From: Rhizobium sp. ICMP 5592
GTDB taxonomy: Bacteria > Pseudomonadota > Alphaproteobacteria > Rhizobiales > Rhizobiaceae
Reading direction: 5' to 3'
Length of the DNA: 64,000 nt
NCBI RefSeq assembly: GCF_009498525.1
Contig: NZ_QSNT01000005.1
Location: 2,718 to 66,717, forward strand
Positions 11,265 to 19,763 of the stretch are shown piece after piece. Below the pieces are notes generated by a model, which was given only the letters and a program-made list of their open reading frames with translations, made no database searches and had not been told where the DNA came from. The translations under genes were made by a program, and so were the position numbers. Numbering within the stretch: position 1 is the stretch's first letter; each line of letters begins with the position of its first letter.

Positions 11265-12539
11265 TCAACTCTTATCCAGACCGTAGCAGGAATGCAAAGT
11301 CCTGACTGCGAGTTCTGCATAAGGACCGTCGATCAGGATGGAAATCTTGATTTCCGACGTCGTAATAGCCTTGATGTTGATGCCTTTTTCGGCAAGTGCC
11401 TGGAAAGCGGTCGCAGCGACGCCGGCATGCGAGCGCATGCCGATGCCGATGACCGAAACCTTGACGAGACCTGATTCGTTTTGGACGACGTCGTAGCCGA
11501 TCTTGTCCTTGTTCTCGCCGAGAACGCGCAACGCCTTTTCGACATCGCCCGAAGGAACCGTAAAGGTCATGTCGGTCTTGGAACCGTCTTCGGAAATGTT
11601 CTGGACGATCATGTCGACGTTGATATGGCTTTCAGCCAAAGGCCCGAAGATCGCGGCGGAGACGCCCGGCCGGTCGGCAAGACGGCGCAGCGAGATCTGG
11701 GCTTCATCCTTGGCATAGGCAATGCCGGTGACTACTTCCTGTTCCACGATTTCTTCCTCGTCACAAATCAGCGTTCCGGGCGGGTTCAACAGATCGCCCA
11801 TGCCCGGAGCATCGGGATCTTCAAATGAGGAACGCACGAAGGTGCGGACCTTAAAGACCATGGCCAGCTCGACCGAGCGCACCTGCAGCACCTTGGCGCC
11901 GAGCGAGGCCATTTCAAGCATTTCTTCAAAGGCGATCTTCTTCAGACGACGCGCCTTCGGCTCGATGCGCGGATCCGTCGTGTAGACGCCATCGACATCG
12001 GTGTAGATATCGCAGCGATCGGCCTTCACCGCAGCGGCGATCGCCACGGCAGAAGTATCGGAGCCGCCGCGACCGAGCGTCGAGAGACGATTGTCCGGGC
12101 CAAGACCCTGGAAACCGGCGACGACAGCCACCTGGCCTTCTCCCATGCGGCGGATGATTTCCGTGCCTTCAATCTCGAGAATGCGGGCCGCGCCATGAGC
12201 GTTGTCGGTCCGGATCGGGATCTGCCAGCCCTGCCAGGAGCGCGCATTGATACCCATCGCCTGCAGCGCAATCGCCAGAAGACCGGAGGTCACCTGCTCG
12301 CCGGAAGCAACGATGGCGTCATATTCGCGCGCGTCATAGATGGAATGATTGGCGCCGGCGACCTTCGGCATGTTCTGCACCCAGCCGACCAGCTCGTTGG
12401 TCTTGCCGGACATGGCGGAAACGACGACCGCAACCTCATGGCCCGCGTCGACTTCACGTTTCACATGGCGTGCGACATTCCTGATACGGTCCAGATCCGC
12501 GACGGATGTTCCGCCGAATTTCATCACGATGCGTGCCAT
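11265..12539 (-). CDS. lysC: Aspartate kinase
   Basis: A 424-residue enzyme for the first step of the aspartate family (lysine, threonine, methionine and diaminopimelate): ATP-dependent phosphorylation of aspartate. The kinase domain begins with KFGGTSVAD at residues 7-15, and two ACT domains at about 265-420 should give feedback control by lysine and/or threonine. The length suits the class without a fused homoserine dehydrogenase. lysA, the last step of the lysine branch, lies at about 52.3 kb in the same window but in a separate unit. The start matches the family N-terminus MARIVMKFGG. Confidence 0.96.
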   Translation of the reverse strand: MARIVMKFGGTSVADLDRIRNVARHVKREVDAGHEVAVVVSAMSGKTNELVGWVQNMPKVAGANHSIYDAREYDAIVASGEQVTSGLLAIALQAMGINARSWQGWQIPIRTDNAHGAARILEIEGTEIIRRMGEGQVAVVAGFQGLGPDNRLSTLGRGGSDTSAVAIAAAVKADRCDIYTDVDGVYTTDPRIEPKARRLKKIAFEEMLEMASLGAKVLQVRSVELAMVFKVRTFVRSSFEDPDAPGMGDLLNPPGTLICDEEEIVEQEVVTGIAYAKDEAQISLRRLADRPGVSAAIFGPLAESHINVDMIVQNISEDGSKTDMTFTVPSGDVEKALRVLGENKDKIGYDVVQNESGLVKVSVIGIGMRSHAGVAATAFQALAEKGINIKAITTSEIKISILIDGPYAELAVRTLHSCYGLDKS

Positions 12540-12898
12540 GTGCCTCTACCAGTATCAGCGCCGGGCGGCCGAAACGCGATGAGCCCGGCATGCAAAACAA
12601 CCCTTCCGGTGCAAGGGCCGGAAAAGCCTAATCTCAATGGGGGCGTCTCTTAGCGAGTTTGGCAGGCGGGTGCAATAGCATGGCGCGGCGTAATAGTTTT
12701 CTTTAATACTCCACTTTGATACTCGACCAGAGCCTGTCGAGGATCAGGCCTTCCTTGGGGGAGTTCCCTGTTGGCGAAGGTTGCGACAAGAACACCGCCG
12801 GTCGTGGCGAGCTCAAAGTCGTCCGGCCCTTGACATCGGCTTGTGATCGTCCGACTTCACATCTACCGAAGTGCCACCCAGACCTAAGGAGCGGAACC
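12540..12898. other. Divergent intergenic region between lysC and ubiG
   Basis: This 359-base gap must hold the promoters of both divergent genes. It contains several short inverted repeats: CCCTT/AAGGG overlapping TTCCGG/CCGGAA at 12601-12623 in the lysC leader, and CTCGA/TCGAG at 12722-12741. A TTGACA hexamer at 12830-12835 could be a -35 element for ubiG, but no good -10 follows at 16-18 bases. The AAGGAG at 12886-12891 is the ubiG ribosome site. No coding region was found. Confidence 0.4.
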
Positions 12899-13645
12899 AT
12901 GAGCGAAGCGGCGAAAAGCACGATCGACCAGAGCGAAGTGGATCGCTTTTCTGCCATGGCGGCGGAATGGTGGAGCCCGACCGGCAAGTTCAAGCCGCTG
13001 CACAAGTTCAATCCGGTGCGCCTCGCCTATATCCGCGACCATGCCTGCGAGAATTTCGGCCGCGATCCCAGGAGTGCGCGGCCGCTGGAGGGCCTGCGCG
13101 TGCTAGATATCGGCTGCGGCGGCGGATTGCTGTCGGAGCCGGTCGCGCGCATGGGCGCCTCGGTCGTCGGCGCCGACCCTTCAGAAAAGAACATCGGCAT
13201 CGCCTCGACGCATGCGAAAGCCTCCGGCGTTCCCGTCGATTATCGCGCCGTGACCGCCGAGCAGCTGGCCGAAGCCGGCGAAACCTTCGATATCGTGCTC
13301 AACATGGAAGTGGTCGAGCACGTCGCCGACGTCGAGTTCTTCCTCGCGACCTGCGCCAGGATGGTGCGCCCCGGCGGCCTTATGTATGTCGCCACCATCA
13401 ACCGCACGATGAAGGCGGCGGCACTTGCCATCTTCGCCGCCGAAAATATCCTGCGCTGGCTGCCGCGCGGTACGCATCAGTATGAAAAGCTCGTTCGCCC
13501 GGAAGAGATCGAAAAGCCGCTCGCCGCCGACGGCCTCGATATCGTCGCCCGCACCGGCGTCTTCTATTCGCCATTGCAGGACCGCTGGAACCTGTCGAAG
13601 GACATGGATGTGAACTACATGCTGGTGGCGAAGCGGGCGAGCTGA
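12899..13645 (+). CDS. ubiG: Bifunctional ubiquinone biosynthesis O-methyltransferase UbiG
   Basis: A 248-residue SAM-dependent methyltransferase catalysing both O-methylation steps of ubiquinone synthesis at the inner membrane. The SAM-binding loop VLDIGCGGG lies near residues 66-74. The N-terminal SEVDRFSAMAAEWW and the substrate-side NRT and LPRGTHQYEK segments are typical of UbiG. The start ATG 12899 is decided by a perfect AAGGAG seven bases upstream. An in-frame extension to 12716 exists but has no ribosome site. It converges with the DUF3291 gene. Confidence 0.95.
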   Translation: MSEAAKSTIDQSEVDRFSAMAAEWWSPTGKFKPLHKFNPVRLAYIRDHACENFGRDPRSARPLEGLRVLDIGCGGGLLSEPVARMGASVVGADPSEKNIGIASTHAKASGVPVDYRAVTAEQLAEAGETFDIVLNMEVVEHVADVEFFLATCARMVRPGGLMYVATINRTMKAAALAIFAAENILRWLPRGTHQYEKLVRPEEIEKPLAADGLDIVARTGVFYSPLQDRWNLSKDMDVNYMLVAKRAS

Positions 13646-13664
13646 AGACTGCCCTGCTGCGGGG

Positions 13665-14249
13665 TCAGGCTTTCAGCGTCAGGACATGCGCCAATAGATC
13701 GCGCTGGCCTATCGCATTCAACGCGGCGATTTCTTTGACCTTCCCACGGTCGATCGTCGCGAGATTCCCATTGGCATCATAGGGCCGCTTGAAGGCGAAG
13801 GCCGCGGCACTCGGCCCTTCATCATGAAGCCGCTCCAGCCGCTCGGCCCCATCCCTCCATTCGGGGATGACATCGGCATCCGTCCACCAAAGAACCAGCG
13901 CCGGCCAGCTTTGCTTCACGTTCCAATGCCGCGCATGCTTCAGCGCATCGGCGTGGACGCCGCTATAGGAAAAAGCCATCAGGGATTCGATATTGGCCCA
14001 GAGCGAGAGCGAGGATGGCGCAGAGGCAAAACCGCTACCTTCGATGAAACGTGGGAAAACCTGCCTGCCCCAGCATGCCGGTCCCGGCATACCGTCATAG
14101 CCGGAGCGACCGACAAAGCCATGGGCGCGGGCGGCGGCCTCGAAATTGGCGTCCTCCCGCAGGCGAAATCCTTCGACCGCGAGGCTTTCATAGGGCGCGA
14201 CATGCAGCCCGAAATTATACATTGCGAGATGTTTGCCGCCATGCGGCAT
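13665..14249 (-). CDS. DUF3291 domain-containing protein
   Basis: A 194-residue protein of unknown function resembling the DUF3291 family (heme-oxygenase/monooxygenase-like small fold), with the segment SLSLWANIESLMAFSYSG and several conserved Trp. It is the last gene of a minus-strand operon, and its ATG overlaps the stop of the DUF1178 gene by four bases (ATGA). Translational coupling is therefore likely. A second in-frame ATG nine codons in (MYNFGLHVAPY) resembles the usual family start. No signal peptide or membrane segment is seen. Confidence 0.75.
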   Translation of the reverse strand: MPHGGKHLAMYNFGLHVAPYESLAVEGFRLREDANFEAAARAHGFVGRSGYDGMPGPACWGRQVFPRFIEGSGFASAPSSLSLWANIESLMAFSYSGVHADALKHARHWNVKQSWPALVLWWTDADVIPEWRDGAERLERLHDEGPSAAAFAFKRPYDANGNLATIDRGKVKEIAALNAIGQRDLLAHVLTLKA

Positions 14250-14677
14250 CAGTTGATATCGTCCGGCAGAACGGGGATCGCGGCGATCTCGATGCCTTCC
14301 TCGACCAGCGCCTGCGCCTCATCCGGCGTCGCCTTGCCGATGATTCCGCGGGCGTCGGCCTCGCCGTAATGGATCTTGCGGGCCTCTTCCGGGAATTTGG
14401 CGCCGACATCCTCGGCATTTGCCTTGATGCTATCGACCGCTTCCTTGAGCTTGATCATCGCCTCCTTGCGGGCAGCGTTCATCGCAAGCGTCTGCAACTC
14501 GTCCTTCTTGCGGGCGGTCGAAACCGACGGCGCCATCAGGAGTTTGGAGATCGCATCCGAATTGCAGACGGGGCATGTCAGGAAGCCGCTTGCGACCTGA
14601 CGGTCGAAATCGGCGCTTTCTGAAAACCAGCCCTCGAACTCATGGGCCTTGTCACAACTCAGCGAATAACGGATCAA
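14249..14677 (-). CDS. DUF1178 family protein
   Basis: A 142-residue conserved protein found widely in alpha- and betaproteobacteria. The N-terminus (MIRYSLSCDKAHEFEGWF) and the CPVC pair near residues 36-39 are the family hallmarks. Together with Cys8 they may bind a metal as a zinc ribbon, which is inference. The C-terminal half is charged and helical. It overlaps both neighbours by four bases, the nitrilase upstream and DUF3291 downstream, so it belongs to a tightly coupled operon with glutaredoxin and ComF. The function is not established. Confidence 0.88.
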   Translation of the reverse strand: MIRYSLSCDKAHEFEGWFSESADFDRQVASGFLTCPVCNSDAISKLLMAPSVSTARKKDELQTLAMNAARKEAMIKLKEAVDSIKANAEDVGAKFPEEARKIHYGEADARGIIGKATPDEAQALVEEGIEIAAIPVLPDDIN

Positions 14678-15534
14678 GCCGCGACGCCTCCAGCCGCCGG
14701 CGTCGCGATCTTCTCAAGCGAGAACTCACGCGCATTCTTAAGATTGGGGATCTTGTCATGGGCGGATTTGACCGCCGTAACGTCGACCTCGGCGACGAGG
14801 ACCGCCTCGCCGGTGCCGCCGGCCGATGCCAGCACCTTGCCCCAGGGATCGATGATCATCGAATGACCGAAGGTTTCGCGGCCGTCCTCGTGAACGCCTG
14901 CCTGGGCGGCGGCGATAACGAACATGCCGTTCTCGATGGCGCGCGCCCTGAGCAGAATTTCCCAATGCGCCTCGCCAGTCTGCCGGGTAAAGGCCGCCGG
15001 CACCGTCATCACCTCCGCGCCGGCAACGGCCTGGGCGCGGAAGAGCTGCGGAAAGCGTACATCGTAGCAAATGGAAAAGCCAAGCTCGGCGAAGGGCAGC
15101 GACACGATGCGCGCCTCGGAACCGGGCCGATAGACCGCGCTCTCGCGCCAGCTCTCGCCATTGTCGAGATCGACGTCGAACATGTGGATCTTGTCGTAGC
15201 GGCTGATGAGCTTGCCATCCGGACCGAAGAGAAAGCCGCGATTGGCGATCTTGCCGTCATCGAGCGGGATCGCCGTCGAACCGACATGCACATGGATGCC
15301 CAGTTCCTTGGCGAGATCCGACGCCGTGTTGACGATGATGTCATTGGCCTCGTCGCGCAGGATGGCGCGCAGACCCGGCCGATCCTTCTGCACGGCGCCG
15401 GTCATTTCCGGCGTCTGCACATAGACGGCGCCTTGCGCCGCAGCCTCGCGGACGAGCCGCGCCATGTCGGCGGCGTTCTTCACCGGATCGACACCGGAAC
15501 ACATCTGAATGGCAGCGGCTTTGAAGGTCATCAT
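14674..15534 (-). CDS. Carbon-nitrogen hydrolase family protein (Nit-type amidase)
   Basis: A 286-residue nitrilase-superfamily hydrolase with the complete Glu-Lys-Cys triad: E43 (TPEMTG), K115 (RYDKIHMFD) and C156 (SICYDVRFP). The length and the CYDVRFP context match the Nit1/NitA branch, which hydrolyses deaminated glutathione, a wasteful transaminase side product. The neighbouring glutaredoxin gene suits a thiol-repair role, but the substrate is an inference. The start lies 21 bases after the grxC stop. Its end overlaps the DUF1178 start by four bases. Confidence 0.9.
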   Translation of the reverse strand: MMTFKAAAIQMCSGVDPVKNAADMARLVREAAAQGAVYVQTPEMTGAVQKDRPGLRAILRDEANDIIVNTASDLAKELGIHVHVGSTAIPLDDGKIANRGFLFGPDGKLISRYDKIHMFDVDLDNGESWRESAVYRPGSEARIVSLPFAELGFSICYDVRFPQLFRAQAVAGAEVMTVPAAFTRQTGEAHWEILLRARAIENGMFVIAAAQAGVHEDGRETFGHSMIIDPWGKVLASAGGTGEAVLVAEVDVTAVKSAHDKIPNLKNAREFSLEKIATPAAGGVAA

Positions 15535-15555
15535 TGTCTCCGAGTGTGATCCGGT

Positions 15556-15813
15556 TCAGGCGGCCAGCAGCGGATCGAGCTTGCCGGACCGATCGAGCGC
15601 GTGAATATCGTCGCACCCGCCGACATGCTCGCCATTGATGAATATCTGCGGGAAAGTCGAGTGGCCCTTGGCCTTCTCGATCATCTCCTGGCGCAGCTCG
15701 GGCGAATAGGTGGCGTTGTGTTCGACATAGTCGACGCCCTTGGCGTCGAGCAGGGATTTCGCCCGGGCGCAATAGCCGCAGAATTCGCGCGTATAGATGA
15801 CAACGGATGCCAT
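15556..15813 (-). CDS. grxC: Glutaredoxin 3
   Basis: An 85-residue dithiol glutaredoxin that reduces disulfides and glutathione mixed disulfides in the cytoplasm using glutathione. The active site CGYC is at residues 12-15. A cis-proline/GSH-binding segment (TFPQIFINGEHVGGCDD) follows near 52-68. The length is typical for GrxC. It lies 30 bases after the comF gene and 21 bases before the nitrilase on the same strand, and so is the second gene of the operon. Confidence 0.95.
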   Translation of the reverse strand: MASVVIYTREFCGYCARAKSLLDAKGVDYVEHNATYSPELRQEMIEKAKGHSTFPQIFINGEHVGGCDDIHALDRSGKLDPLLAA

Positions 15814-15843
15814 GATCCACTCCGGAAAATTACAGGTTACCTG

Positions 15844-16629
15844 TCATATAAGCTCGCCGACAGCCCTTGCAAAGGTCAAAACCGTTACATCCGAGGCACC
15901 GGCTTTTTTCAACGCTCGCGTTGCCGCCGCCACCGTCGCGCCAGTCGTATAGACATCGTCAATCAGCACGATGCGACGGCCGAAAATATCGGCGGCGCGG
16001 CTTTCGGGGATGGCGAAAGCGCCGCGCACATTGTCCTGCCGCGCCTTCGCGCCGAGACCGACCTGCTGGCTCGTTCGCTTGGTGCGCAGCAGCGTCGCGG
16101 CGAGCATCGGTTTGCCGGAGAGCCGGGCGAGATGCCGGGCCAGTTCCGCTGCCTGATTGTATTTGCGCGAGAACAGCCGCGCCCGATGCAATGGTACGGG
16201 AATGATGACATCGCAGGCGGCGACGGTGCCATCGCTGGCGCGCAGCATCCATCCGGCCATCATCGGCGCCAGATCGGTGCGGTCGCGATACTTCAGTCCG
16301 AGCACGAGATCGCGGACGACGCCGTCATGAATGGCTGTGGAGCGCAGCCGGTCGAAAACAGGCGGATCGGCGATCGCCTCGGCGCTCAGGATTCCCGAGC
16401 CAAGATCGTGGGTAAACGGGCTGCCCAGCACTTCGCAATAGGGCCGCTCGATGAAACGGACGCCTGACCAGCAGGTTAGGCAAAGGCTGCGATGCGCGCC
16501 CGTCGAGGCGCCGCAGCCGGGACAGGCGGGCGGATAGACGAGATCAGCGAGCGCCAGCCAGGGTTTTACCAGGCCGGCCCGCAATCTCGACAGCGTGATT
16601 TCATCCCTGATGATGCCCATATGCCCCAT
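15844..16629 (-). CDS. ComF family protein (phosphoribosyltransferase-like)
   Basis: A 261-residue ComF/GntX-type protein. An N-terminal zinc ribbon is visible as C36, C39, C50 and C53. The C-terminal phosphoribosyltransferase domain has the PRPP loop (VLIDDVYTTGAT near residues 220-231) and the family signature RKYNQAAELA. Relatives take part in DNA uptake or in using DNA as a nutrient, but in rhizobia the role is not proven. It heads the comF-grxC-nitrilase-DUF1178-DUF3291 operon and is divergent from a methyltransferase gene. ATG 16629 or ATG 16620 could be the start. Confidence 0.88.
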   Translation of the reverse strand: MGHMGIIRDEITLSRLRAGLVKPWLALADLVYPPACPGCGASTGAHRSLCLTCWSGVRFIERPYCEVLGSPFTHDLGSGILSAEAIADPPVFDRLRSTAIHDGVVRDLVLGLKYRDRTDLAPMMAGWMLRASDGTVAACDVIIPVPLHRARLFSRKYNQAAELARHLARLSGKPMLAATLLRTKRTSQQVGLGAKARQDNVRGAFAIPESRAADIFGRRIVLIDDVYTTGATVAAATRALKKAGASDVTVLTFARAVGELI

Positions 16630-16733
16630 GACACCTATATGATTGACACTAGCTTTTTCCCGCAGGCTTTGCGAAGGGAAAACATGCGTCGCCGCGAGGC
16701 TGCGCCGATGAGATCAGATTGCAGGAAACCGCC

Positions 16734-17618
16734 ATGGACATCGTGTTCGACCAATCGCTGCTCGCCGCCCGCAGGCACCGGGCGCTGAAACAGGGAGACA
16801 CGAAAGCCACCTTCCTGCTGGAGATCGCCGCCCGCGAACTGGCCGAGCGGCTCTCCGTCATCGAGCGGCATTTCGACGAGGCGATCGAGCTGCATGGCGC
16901 GACCGGCATTGCGGCGCGCGAGGCGCTTGCGACCGGCAAGATCGGCCATATCAGGCGCATCGAAGGCGAGGCCGGCTTTGCCGCCCCCGGCGAAGAACTG
17001 ATCAAGGCGCCGCTGGAGGAACTGCCGTTGGCGCCTGAATCCGTCAATCTCGTGCTGTCGCCGCTCAGCCTGCATGTCACCAACGACACGCCCGGCGTCT
17101 TCATCCAGGTGCGCCGCGCACTGAAGGCCGACGGCCTGTTTCTGGCCGCAATCCCGGGCCTCGGCACGCTGCAGGAGCTGCGCGACGTACTGCTCGCTAC
17201 CGAGATTGAGCTTACCGGCGGCGCCAGCCCGCGCGTTATTCCCTTTGCGGAGGTCCGCGATGTCGGCGGCCTGCTGCAGCGCGCCGGCTTCACCCTGCCG
17301 GTGATTGATGCCGAGACCTATACGGTGCGCTACGACAATCTCTTCGCGCTGATGCGCGACCTGCGCGCCATGGGCATGACCAACCCACTTGTCGACCGCA
17401 GCCGCAAGCCGCTGACACGCGCCTTCTTTCTGCGCGCCGCCGAGCTTTATGCCGAGCGCTATTCCGATCCCGATGGGAGAATAAGGGCGACCTTCACCAT
17501 CATCTATGCATCCGGCTGGACGCCGCATGAAAGCCAGCAGAAACCATTGAGGCCGGGCTCGGCCAAGGCAAGGCTTGCCGACGCCCTGAAGGTCGAGGAA
17601 CACAAGCTGAAGCAATAA
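16734..17618 (+). CDS. Class I SAM-dependent methyltransferase (BioC/NDUFAF5-like)
   Basis: A 294-residue methyltransferase of the alphaproteobacterial family related to BioC and mitochondrial NDUFAF5. The N-terminus MDIVFDQSLLAARRHRAL and the block ESVNLVLSPLSLHVTNDTPG fit that family. The classic GxGxG loop is degenerate: the expected site near residues 58-66 reads IGHIRRIEG. SAM binding may therefore be atypical. The start ATG 16734 is supported by AGGA nine bases upstream. It is divergent from comF across about 100 bases. Confidence 0.82.
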   Translation: MDIVFDQSLLAARRHRALKQGDTKATFLLEIAARELAERLSVIERHFDEAIELHGATGIAAREALATGKIGHIRRIEGEAGFAAPGEELIKAPLEELPLAPESVNLVLSPLSLHVTNDTPGVFIQVRRALKADGLFLAAIPGLGTLQELRDVLLATEIELTGGASPRVIPFAEVRDVGGLLQRAGFTLPVIDAETYTVRYDNLFALMRDLRAMGMTNPLVDRSRKPLTRAFFLRAAELYAERYSDPDGRIRATFTIIYASGWTPHESQQKPLRPGSAKARLADALKVEEHKLKQ

Positions 17619-17660
17619 ATGGATCGACGGAGCTACACTTGGCCGCCCGGATACGCAACG

Positions 17661-17843
17661 TCAGTTTGTCGGCGTTGTCTGGTTCTCAAGCGTGGTGGAG
17701 ACGGTGTTGAATATATTTGTCAGGCTGCCGGCGAACGCGCCGTAGCCGCTGATGATCGCCACGGACATAAGGGCCGCGATCAGGCCATATTCGATGACCG
17801 TGGCACCGGTCCTGTCATTGAAGAAACGCCGAACGGAACGCAT
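17661..17843 (-). CDS. Flp family type IVb pilin (orphan copy)
   Basis: A 60-residue prepilin with a short basic leader, the processing site G/ATVIEYGLIA (about residues 14-23) including the conserved Glu5-Tyr6 of the mature protein, and one hydrophobic helix. Flp subunits form Tad pili used in surface attachment. No cpa/tad assembly genes are in this window, so this is an orphan pilin that would rely on machinery elsewhere. I chose ATG 17843 because AGGAG lies ten bases upstream. An in-frame TTG at 17852 sits one base after that site. Confidence 0.88.
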   Translation of the reverse strand: MRSVRRFFNDRTGATVIEYGLIAALMSVAIISGYGAFAGSLTNIFNTVSTTLENQTTPTN

Positions 17844-17921
17844 ACGCTTCAAGCTCCTAGCTTTTGAAAACGAGCGAATCCGGCGCGTTCATGCACCCGA
17901 TAGGCTTAACCTCTATAGCAA

Positions 17922-18236
17922 TCAGCAACCGCCGTCGGCACCATAGCCTTGGACGATGCAGACTGAACCGGGTTCCTGCTGCAGCACGCTGCGGCGGATG
18001 GTATAACGCTTGCCGTCTTCCGTTCGCTGAATGGAGCCGGTTGTCATGGTGTCGAGATCAGGCGCGCTGGCAAGCACGTTGGACTTGGACTTGTCGGACA
18101 GCATTGGCGTCAGGATAAGAGACAGCGCGACCGCCGCTGTGCCAAACAGCAAAGCGATATTCAACGCCCCCGTCCTACGCGACGTGGAATAGGACTGTTC
18201 TTTTTCCTGAACAGCTTTCCAGAAATCGTCGTCCAT
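17922..18236 (-). CDS. Small single-pass membrane protein, unknown function
   Basis: A 104-residue protein with a charged N-terminus (MDDDFWKAVQEKEQ), one hydrophobic segment at about residues 25-43, and an extracytoplasmic tail with two Cys near the C-terminus (SVCIVQGYGADGGC). The topology suggests a periplasmic C-terminal part, possibly with a disulfide. GAAGG lies upstream of the start. It is encoded 78 bases upstream of the orphan Flp pilin on the same strand and could be co-transcribed with it. No known domain is recognised. Confidence 0.72.
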   Translation of the reverse strand: MDDDFWKAVQEKEQSYSTSRRTGALNIALLFGTAAVALSLILTPMLSDKSKSNVLASAPDLDTMTTGSIQRTEDGKRYTIRRSVLQQEPGSVCIVQGYGADGGC

Positions 18237-18563
18237 GTTGTCAAGCCTTCTTTAACGCAAACACCAACTGCTTGATTGCGATCATTGAATGCCAGAAGGT
18301 CATAAACGATCCCTTAATATCCACAGGCGAAATAGAGATGTGTTGAGTCGCGGGACAGTGCTTGACGAACGTTAACTGGTTGATATCGGTTGCTTAATAG
18401 CAATTAACCATGTTTAGCGGGCGTCGTCTTCCGGCACACTGATTGCGATAAAGATTCATTCGGAGGAGACGTATCGCGTCGCCGACGACACAATCGCGCC
18501 TCGGGCGCGCCTGTGCGGCTTTCGCCATTGATATCGGCGGCGATAATTTGGGCGTCTCTAAGA
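18237..18563. other. Intergenic region with one structured element
   Basis: This 327-base gap lies between mutT (stop at 18564) and the small membrane protein gene, both on the minus strand. It should contain the promoter of the latter. A hairpin with an internal loop is visible at 18377-18410: TGGTT pairs with AACCA outside and TTGCT with AGCAA inside. It is AT-richer than its neighbours. No open frame with a ribosome site was found. Confidence 0.35.
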
Positions 18564-18977
18564 CTACAGCAGATCCTGTAGAAACGGGATCAGCGGCTCG
18601 TCCGCCGGCGGCATCGGGTAGTCGCGCAGGGCCTGCGGCCGTACCCATTTGATCGCCTGACCTTCGCGGCCATGCGGAATGCCCTCGTAACGCCGGCATA
18701 TATAAAGCGGCATCAGCAGGTGGAAGGTCTCGTAGGTGTGGCTGGCGAAAGTCAGCGGCGCGAGGCAAGCGACCTTCGTCTGGATGCCGAGCTCTTCCTC
18801 AAGCTCGCGGATCAGCGTTTCCTCCGGCGTTTCGCCGGGCTCAACCTTGCCGCCGGGAAACTCCCAGAGGCCAGCCAGCGATTTGCCTTCCGGCCGTTGC
18901 GCCAGAAGAATGCGGCCATCGGTGTCGATCAGCGCGCAGGCGGCGACGAGGATGATCTTGCGGCCGGCTTCGCTCAT
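18564..18977 (-). CDS. mutT: 8-oxo-dGTP diphosphatase MutT (Nudix)
   Basis: A 137-residue Nudix hydrolase that removes oxidised dGTP from the nucleotide pool and so prevents AT-to-CG transversions. The Nudix box is complete: GGKVEPGETPEETLIRELEEELG at about residues 41-63. The KSLAGLWEFPGG lead-in is typical of MutT. The start ATG 18977 overlaps the stop of the GNAT gene by four bases, giving a coupled pair. An upstream in-frame start would lie inside the GNAT gene. Confidence 0.92.
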   Translation of the reverse strand: MSEAGRKIILVAACALIDTDGRILLAQRPEGKSLAGLWEFPGGKVEPGETPEETLIRELEEELGIQTKVACLAPLTFASHTYETFHLLMPLYICRRYEGIPHGREGQAIKWVRPQALRDYPMPPADEPLIPFLQDLL

Positions 18978-19753
18978 GCTTCCCCCGGGGAATGCCAATA
19001 ACAATAACGATAGGCCTCGCGAAAACCGAAGCGGGCATAAAGCGCCAGTGCCGGGTCGTTGGTAGCGCCGACCTGAAGCCAGGCGGTGCGGGCACTGCGC
19101 ATGCGCGCCCAGCGCAGCGCCGATGTCAGGATCTCGACACCCAATCCCTTGCGCCGATGCTCGGCCGAAACCGAAACCGACAGGATACCGGCAAGATCAT
19201 TGTCCTGCACGCAGAGCGTCGTCGCCACCGGCCCGGCATCGTCATTCTCGATGACGAAAAGACCCGAAGGTGGCTTGATACCGCTCACCACTTCCGCCAG
19301 AGCGGGCTTGAGCGCGGGATCGGCGCGATCGACCAGCAGGCTGGCGTCGACATAGCGGCCGACATCATGGCTCGGCAGATGGTCGAGCGCATCCGGCAGC
19401 TCCAGATCGACAAGATCGGCGATCATGACGATGGTCTCGTCGAACCGGATCCAGCCCTTGTTCTGCAACAGCTCGATCAGCATCGGCGACGCCAGCGGCG
19501 TTTCGCGCACCACCATCAGCCGCCCATAAGCTTCGAACTTGCGCTGCGCCTTCGTCAGCCGGATTTCCAGATCGCGATGATCGGAAGGATCGAGCGGCAC
19601 GACGCAATTCAGCCGCTTCGACGGATGGCCCGCCGTCAGCCGCACCTGCCAGCTACCGTCATACTGCACGGACGAGGCAGGCCAGGCCCGGAACCCAACG
19701 GCTTCGAGCCTACGCACCAAAGGCAGTTTGTTCATCGTGGACAGCGCATGCAT
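18974..19753 (-). CDS. GNAT family N-acetyltransferase
   Basis: A 259-residue acetyltransferase with a C-terminal GNAT domain. The acetyl-CoA loop is visible as EHRRKGLGVEILTSALRWAR near residues 195-214, followed by LYARFGFREAYRY at the end. The N-terminal half is a second, degenerate GNAT-like region. The substrate is unknown. It starts ten bases after argJ and ends overlapping mutT, so it belongs to a parvulin-argJ-GNAT-mutT minus-strand run. ATG 19753 is chosen because it avoids overlap with argJ. Starts at 19735 or 19783 are possible. Confidence 0.85.
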   Translation of the reverse strand: MHALSTMNKLPLVRRLEAVGFRAWPASSVQYDGSWQVRLTAGHPSKRLNCVVPLDPSDHRDLEIRLTKAQRKFEAYGRLMVVRETPLASPMLIELLQNKGWIRFDETIVMIADLVDLELPDALDHLPSHDVGRYVDASLLVDRADPALKPALAEVVSGIKPPSGLFVIENDDAGPVATTLCVQDNDLAGILSVSVSAEHRRKGLGVEILTSALRWARMRSARTAWLQVGATNDPALALYARFGFREAYRYCYWHSPGEA

Positions 19754-19763
19754 CAGTTCAATA

